Part shown: positions 1 to 2,742 of the stretch, in pieces | Position numbering within the stretch: the stretch's first letter is position 1 | Layout of the letters: each line of letters starts with the position of its first letter | From: Tannerella sp. | Lineage (GTDB): Bacteria; Bacteroidota; Bacteroidia; Bacteroidales; Tannerellaceae | Length of the DNA stretch: 5,097 nt | Assembly: GCA_031272655.1 (NCBI GenBank) | Contig: JAISTJ010000155.1 | Coordinates: forward strand, 1 to 5,097 | Direction: 5' to 3' | Program-made: the position numbers and the translations under genes | Notes under the pieces: model-generated | The model's input: the letters and a program-made list of their open reading frames with translations, nothing else | Told to the model about the DNA's origin: nothing | Database searches by the model: none

Positions 1-113
1 GCCGAGACCTGCTCGTTGTTGTACTTTCCTTCGGCTATGTCAGCCAGTACTCTTTCTGCCTCCGCACGACCCAAGTACTGATGGTCAAAGAGGCGATATA
101 AAATTTCTTTCAT
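1..113 (-). CDS. trpD: Anthranilate phosphoribosyltransferase, N-terminal fragment (cut by window edge)
   Basis: TrpD transfers a phosphoribosyl group from PRPP to anthranilate, the step after anthranilate synthase in cytoplasmic tryptophan synthesis. Reading the minus strand from the ATG at 113-111 gives 37 complete codons beginning MKEILYRLFDHQYLGRAEAE and continuing to the edge with no stop. The pattern of MKEIL..LF.HQ.L...EAE, then an LADIAEGKYN-like segment and a Q, matches the N-terminal helical domain of TrpD. The PRPP-binding and catalytic parts lie outside the window, so they cannot be checked. It follows trpG by 76 bp in the same direction, as expected for a trpE-trpG-trpD operon, and a C/G-rich inverted repeat fills that gap. 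No Shine-Dalgarno sequence precedes the start, only an A/T-rich stretch, which is usual in Bacteroidota. The fragment alone is short; the operon position makes the call fairly secure. Confidence 0.85.
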   Translation of the reverse strand, partial: MKEILYRLFDHQYLGRAEAERVLADIAEGKYNNEQVS

Positions 114-129
114 TTATATGTTATTTTTA

Positions 130-207
130 AGCCCCCCTCAATCCCCCCTAAGGGGGGAGGAAGGACATGTTTCTATTTCAATTTCCCCCTTAGGGGGCCA
201 GGGGGCT
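130..207. repeat. Inverted pair of C/G-rich palindromic repeats between trpG and trpD
   Basis: Two similar copies of a C/G-rich element face each other. The left copy (130-158) contains CCCCCCTAAGGGGGG at 143-157. The right copy (181-207) contains CCCCCTTAGGGGG at 185-197 and ends GGGGGCT; read on the minus strand it is AGCCCCCTGGCCCCCTAAGG followed by GGGAAA. Each copy is itself palindromic around TAA, and the two together could form one larger hairpin around roughly 159-180. The right copy overlaps the end of trpG and encodes its last residues and stop. On the minus strand the hairpin is followed by CTTAAAAATAA and not a U-run, so it is not a standard intrinsic terminator. It may be a dispersed intergenic element, or may affect mRNA folding between trpG and trpD; neither can be shown from one locus. 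Confidence 0.75.
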
Positions 208-768
208 GTTTAACCAGTTTGTTATCAGCCGCTTCCCTTGCGGGGTGAGGACTGATTCGGGGTGAAACTGTACGCCGCGCACGTCGTAGGTGCGGTGGCG
301 AAGCGCCATGATACGCCCTTCGACAGCGTCAACGGCGGTAATCTCCAAACAGTCAGGGAAGTTTTCCTCCGAGACTACCCATGAATGGTATCTTCCGGCA
401 CGGAATGCCGGTTCAAGTCCCTCAAAGATAGGGTCTTTCACTTTCACGCGGATGTCGGAACATACCCCGTGAAACACATCGCTGAGGTTCAGCAGTTTAG
501 CGCCGAAAGCCTCGCCTATCGCCTGCTCGCCGAGACAGACGCCGAGTATAGACTTCGCAGGCGCAAAGCGCTTTATGAGCGGCAGCAACAAGCCCGCCTC
601 CGACGGGATACCCGGACCGGGCGACAGTACTATCTTGTCGTATCGCTCCACTTCGTCCAACTCAATGCGGTCGTTGCGCCTCACGTCGGTCGCCACACCG
701 AGTTCCAGCAATATATGCCGCAGATTATACGTGAACGAATCGTAATTATCAAATAATAAACAGTTCAT
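190..768 (-). CDS. trpG: Anthranilate synthase component II, glutamine amidotransferase
   Basis: This class I glutamine amidotransferase releases ammonia from glutamine for TrpE to make anthranilate from chorismate, in the cytoplasm. The 192-residue length is that of a stand-alone TrpG. The N-terminal DNYDSFTYNL motif is at residues 7-16, the oxyanion segment SPGPGIPSEAG at 49-59, the nucleophile elbow GVCLGEQAIGE at 76-86 with Cys78, and VQFHPES at 166-172 with His169 and Glu171 completing the triad. The residue after CLG is Glu81, where many family members have His; the triad is intact, so activity is expected. The ATG at 768-766 is chosen because MNCLLFDNYDSFTYN aligns with the family start. 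The last five residues (SPLAP) and the TAA stop lie in a C/G-rich repeat, and the family-like sequence ends at about ITNWL. PabA, the paralogue for p-aminobenzoate, is nearly indistinguishable by sequence, but the position directly after trpE favours TrpG. Confidence 0.95.
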   Translation of the reverse strand: MNCLLFDNYDSFTYNLRHILLELGVATDVRRNDRIELDEVERYDKIVLSPGPGIPSEAGLLLPLIKRFAPAKSILGVCLGEQAIGEAFGAKLLNLSDVFHGVCSDIRVKVKDPIFEGLEPAFRAGRYHSWVVSEENFPDCLEITAVDAVEGRIMALRHRTYDVRGVQFHPESVLTPQGKRLITNWLNSPLAP

Positions 769-777
769 TTCTATTTA

Positions 778-805
778 AGATTTTAGATTTTAGATTTCAG
801 ATTTC
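778..805. repeat. Heptamer tandem array (AGATTTT/AGATTTC)4
   Basis: Four contiguous 7-nt units are visible: AGATTTT (778-784), AGATTTT (785-791), AGATTTC (792-798) and AGATTTC (799-805). On the minus strand the word reads AAAATCT/GAAATCT, the same word found on the plus strand upstream of trpE (2406-2426). The array starts about 10 bp upstream of the trpG start codon, within the trpG 5' untranslated stretch of the operon mRNA. Confidence 0.8.
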
Positions 806-806
806 C

Positions 807-931
807 AACACGAAGACAGAAAGGCAGGAAGGCAGAACGTTTCAAGTTTAAAGTTCAAAGATTCAAATCCTCAAATCCCAAATTTTCAAATTTTCAAACT
901 TCGTGCCTTCATAACTTCGCGCCTTCGTGTT
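807..931. repeat. 7/8-nt word repeats bounded by an inverted repeat in the trpE-trpG spacer
   Basis: AACACGAAG at 807-815 is exactly inverted as CTTCGTGTT at 923-931. Between them lie short tandem words: octamers AGAAAGGC and AGGAAGGC (818-833); heptamers AAGTTTA and AAGTTCA (844-857); octamers TCAAATCC twice (863-878) and CAAATTTT twice (879-894); and alternating AACTTCGT, GCCTTCAT, AACTTCGC, GCCTTCGT (897-928), which is a 16-nt unit repeated twice. No open reading frame of credible length and no TAnnTTTG promoter box on the minus strand was seen here. With the adjacent arrays, this accounts for almost the whole 197-bp gap between trpE and trpG, which is long for neighbouring genes in one operon. 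Confidence 0.65.
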
Positions 932-936
932 AAACC

Positions 937-970
937 CACTAACCACTAACACTAACCACTAATCACTAAT
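937..970. repeat. Heptamer array CACTAAC/CACTAAT overlapping the trpE stop codon
   Basis: Units are CACTAAC (937-943), CACTAAC (944-950), a 6-nt ACTAAC (951-956), CACTAAT (957-963) and CACTAAT (964-970). On the minus strand the word is TTAGTG plus A or G, carrying TAG and, in two units, TGA. The trpE stop TAG (968-966) lies in the unit nearest the gene and is followed directly by an in-frame TGA. Confidence 0.8.
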
Positions 971-2366
971 TGCGTAGCGTTGTGGCTTCCTTTATCGCCT
1001 TGTTGAGGGCGCCGAGTTTGCTGTTGACCTCCTGCAGTTCGCGCTCGTCGTTGCTTTTTGCCACGATGCCGGCGCCTGCCTGATAGTACAGCACATTACT
1101 GCGGCTCACGAAGGTACGTATCGTAATAGCCTGATTCATATTACCGTTGAACCCTATGAACCCTATGCAGCCGCCGTAGATACCGCGGTTGTGAGGCTCC
1201 AGTTCGGTGATGAGTTGCATAGCCCGCACCTTAGGCGCTCCGCTGAGCGTTCCGGCGGGGAAGGTGTCGATGAACGTCCGTATGGCGTCGCTGTCGGGGT
1301 TGATGTCGCCGCTCACACGCGATACAAGGTGCATAACGTGGCTGTAGTACTGCACTTCCTTGTAGAAGTCCACCTTGACGTTGCTCGCGTTGCGGCTCAG
1401 GTCGTTACGCGCGAGGTCAACCAACATCACGTGTTCGGCGTTCTCCTTCGGGTCGTCGATGAGCGCTTCCACACGCTTGCGGTCTAATGCCTCGTTGCCG
1501 GTACGGAAGGCCGTCCCTGCGATAGGGTCTATGCTCGCGCGACCGTTCTCTACCTTGCAGTGCGTTTCGGGCGACGAGCCGAAGATACGGAAGCCGCCGA
1601 AGTCGAAGTAAAACAGGTAAGGCGAGGGGTTGATGCTGCGCAGCGAGCGATAGACCTTGAAGTCGTCGCCCTGATAGGTCTGCTCGAAGCGGCGGCTCAG
1701 CACTATCTGGAACACGTCGCCGCGCAGGCAGTGCCGTATCCCTTCGCGTACCATGGCCTTGTACTCCTCGTCGGTGATGCTTGAGGTGCGCTCGCCCGTA
1801 GCGCGGAAGTCGTACGAGGCAAAGTTGCGGTTCTCTATCATCGCCTCTATCTCGTCCAAACGGCTGCTCTCGCCGTCGCCGAGCAACTCAATGAGCGTCA
1901 GTTCGTTACGGAAGTGGTCGAACACTAACAGGAAGCGATAGAGGATGTAGCACACGTCGGGCGCGTCCGAATCGTGGTGGTGATACTCCATGACGGGTAT
2001 GTTCTCGAAGTAGCGGACGGCGTCGAAGGCTGTGTAGCCGAACAGCCCGCAGTAGTCCTTGTCGGCGCCCTCCACGCTGAAACGCTTCAGGAAATCGCCT
2101 ATCGCGTCCGACACTAAGTATTTCTCGCCTATCGCCTTCGTCTGCGTAGTCCCGTCCGGAAAGGTCTCGGTAGCCACGCCCGCATTGATACCTATCGAAG
2201 CCAGCGGACAGAGGGCAATGAACGAAAGGCTGTTCTCATTACCATGAAAATCAGAACTCTCCAACAGCGCCGACTTGGTATAGACGTCGCGCAGTTTGAG
2301 ATACAGGCTCACCGGCGTATGCAGGTCGCCCAACAGTTTCTTGCTTTTTGTCTTGAATTTGTACAT
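966..2366 (-). CDS. trpE: Anthranilate synthase component I
   Basis: TrpE converts chorismate plus ammonia, supplied by TrpG, to anthranilate and pyruvate, the first committed step of tryptophan synthesis. At 466 residues it is shorter than the 520-residue E. coli enzyme. The N-terminal regulatory domain has LLESSDFHGNENSLSF from residue 34; the LLES element is the tryptophan feedback-binding motif. The C-terminal chorismate-binding domain shows PIAGTAFRTG (281-290), EHVMLVDLARNDLSR (311-325), YSHVMHLVSRV (341-351), FPAGTLSGAPKVRAMQ (369-384), GIYGGCIGFIG (395-405) and QAGAGIVAKS (429-438). His346 aligns with catalytic His398 of E. coli TrpE, and Glu446 with Mg-binding Glu498. The ATG at 2366-2364 fits because MYKFKTKSKKLLGDLHTPVS is family-like. 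PabB or isochorismate synthase are unlikely given LLES and the trp leader upstream. Expression is probably controlled by the attenuator at 2468-2431. The TAG stop falls in a heptamer array. Confidence 0.97.
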   Translation of the reverse strand: MYKFKTKSKKLLGDLHTPVSLYLKLRDVYTKSALLESSDFHGNENSLSFIALCPLASIGINAGVATETFPDGTTQTKAIGEKYLVSDAIGDFLKRFSVEGADKDYCGLFGYTAFDAVRYFENIPVMEYHHHDSDAPDVCYILYRFLLVFDHFRNELTLIELLGDGESSRLDEIEAMIENRNFASYDFRATGERTSSITDEEYKAMVREGIRHCLRGDVFQIVLSRRFEQTYQGDDFKVYRSLRSINPSPYLFYFDFGGFRIFGSSPETHCKVENGRASIDPIAGTAFRTGNEALDRKRVEALIDDPKENAEHVMLVDLARNDLSRNASNVKVDFYKEVQYYSHVMHLVSRVSGDINPDSDAIRTFIDTFPAGTLSGAPKVRAMQLITELEPHNRGIYGGCIGFIGFNGNMNQAITIRTFVSRSNVLYYQAGAGIVAKSNDERELQEVNSKLGALNKAIKEATTLRN

Positions 2367-2370
2367 ATTT

Positions 2371-2440
2371 AGTTTATAGTTTATAGTTTATTGTTTATAG
2401 TTTGAAATCTAAAATCTAAAATCTAAAATAAAAAATAAAA
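2371..2440. repeat. Ten consecutive heptamers between the attenuator and trpE
   Basis: Read on the plus strand, one unbroken 7-nt register gives AGTTTAT three times, TGTTTAT, AGTTTGA, AATCTAA three times and AATAAAA twice (2371-2440). Three different words share the same phase. The last two units become the T-rich tract of the attenuator terminator on the minus strand. The array ends 4 bp from the trpE start codon, so it forms the whole untranslated stretch between terminator and trpE in the read-through mRNA. Confidence 0.85.
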
Positions 2441-2468
2441 AGACCTGTTGAATGTGAGTTCAACAGGT
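2431..2468 (-). terminator. Intrinsic terminator acting as trp attenuator
   Basis: On the minus strand ACCTGTTGAA (2468-2459) pairs perfectly with TTCAACAGGT (2452-2443) around a 6-nt loop CTCACA, giving a 10-bp stem. It is followed by CTTTTTATTTTT, a good U-tract. The hairpin lies after the leader peptide stop and about 75 nt before the trpE start, with no gene ending nearby for it to serve. Its place between a Trp-codon leader peptide and trpE is what makes it an attenuator. The terminated RNA would be about 160-170 nt. Confidence 0.93.
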
Positions 2469-2518
2469 TCTTTCCAACATAACTTTTAAAATTATTATAA
2501 AAATGAAAAGCAACGGAG

Positions 2519-2578
2519 TCACTCACAACGGGAACATTGCAAGCGCCACCAATATCTAACTAAAACGAGAGTGTTCAT
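2519..2578 (-). CDS. trpL: trp leader peptide with tandem Trp codons
   Basis: A 20-codon open frame starts at ATG 2578-2576 and ends at TGA 2521-2519, encoding MNTLVLVRYWWRLQCSRCE. Trp is normally the rarest residue, yet codons 10 and 11 are both TGG (2551-2546), preceded by Tyr. The frame begins about 20 nt after the predicted transcription start and precedes a strong terminator and trpE, the arrangement of a leader peptide that senses charged tRNA-Trp. The peptide is not expected to have a function of its own; what matters is where the ribosome stalls while translating it. From the second Trp codon to the terminator-complementary segment (2527-2521) is 18 nt, so a stalled ribosome should leave most of that segment exposed, while one at the stop codon would cover it. 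No Shine-Dalgarno sequence is present; the upstream sequence is A/T-rich. The trpL symbol is by analogy with enterobacteria, not from recognised homology. Confidence 0.9.
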   Translation of the reverse strand: MNTLVLVRYWWRLQCSRCE

Positions 2579-2602
2579 AAAAAATAACTTATAATTCGGC
2601 TG

Positions 2603-2633
2603 CAAATTTACAAATATTTTTTTAATATCCAAA
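2603..2633 (-). promoter_or_regulatory. Bacteroidota-type promoter of the trp operon
   Basis: On the minus strand TTTG (2633-2630) is followed by a 19-nt spacer and TAAATTTG (2610-2603). This matches the Bacteroidota housekeeping consensus TTTG, 19-21 nt, TAnnTTTG exactly. Transcription would start around 2600-2597, leaving about 20 nt before the leader peptide ATG. A/T-rich and T/A-run sequence lies just upstream (2634-2660), which could help polymerase binding. It is the only TAnnTTTG match I noticed in the spacers upstream of the trp genes. Confidence 0.85.
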
Positions 2634-2661
2634 AAAATATGAGTTTTTTTTTGATTTTTTT

Positions 2662-2742
2662 CAAAACTTGAAACCTGAAACCTGAAACTTCAAACTCAAA
2701 ACCTCAAACCCCCAAACCTGAAACCTCAAACTCAATAACCTC
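2662..2742. repeat. Degenerate heptamer array (GAAACCT-like) overlapping the glycosidase 3' end
   Basis: After CAAAACTT (2662-2669), 7-nt units run GAAACCT, GAAACCT, GAAACTT, CAAACTC, AAAACCT, CAAACCC (2670-2711), then an 8-nt unit CCAAACCT, then GAAACCT, CAAACTC and a decayed AATAACCT. About half the array (2704-2742) lies inside the upstream coding frame and encodes its last dozen residues and the TGA stop. The remainder fills much of the space before the trp promoter. Confidence 0.8.

Larger units (their letters stand above)
2367..2600 (-). promoter_or_regulatory. trp operon leader region (ribosome-mediated attenuator)
   Basis: This is the inferred 5' untranslated leader of the trp mRNA, about 230 nt long if transcription starts near 2600. 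In order it holds a short 5' end, a leader peptide gene with adjacent Trp codons (2578-2519), a candidate protector stem (GCAATG 2540-2535 with CGTTGC 2515-2510, one G-U pair), an intrinsic terminator (2468-2431) and a heptamer array leading to the trpE start. TGTGAGT (2527-2521), at the end of the leader gene, is exactly complementary to ACTCACA (2459-2453) at the top of the terminator. An overlapping segment CCCGTTG (2532-2526) can also pair with CAACAGG (2450-2444) with one mismatch. A ribosome stalled at the Trp codons would leave this segment free to disrupt the terminator; one at the stop codon would cover it. The parts are seen; the mechanism is inferred from the known enterobacterial trp attenuator. 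Confidence 0.85.

Noticed and set aside
130..207. C/G-rich hairpin as an intrinsic terminator ending the operon after trpG
   Set aside because: No U-tract follows on the minus strand, and trpD starts immediately downstream.
769..965. Separate trpG promoter in the spacer
   Set aside because: No TAnnTTTG match was found on the minus strand.
2460..2480. Second mini-frame in the trp leader (ATG at 2480, MLERTC)
   Set aside because: Only six codons, no Trp, and it runs into the terminator 5' arm; more likely chance than a second leader peptide.
2641..2676. Hairpin TTTCAA-TTGAAA beside long A/T runs as a terminator for the glycosidase
   Set aside because: On the minus strand the hairpin is followed by A-runs and not U-runs, and the stem is A/T only.
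2662..2742. Tandem repeats as a CRISPR array
   Set aside because: Units are 7 nt and contiguous, without spacers.
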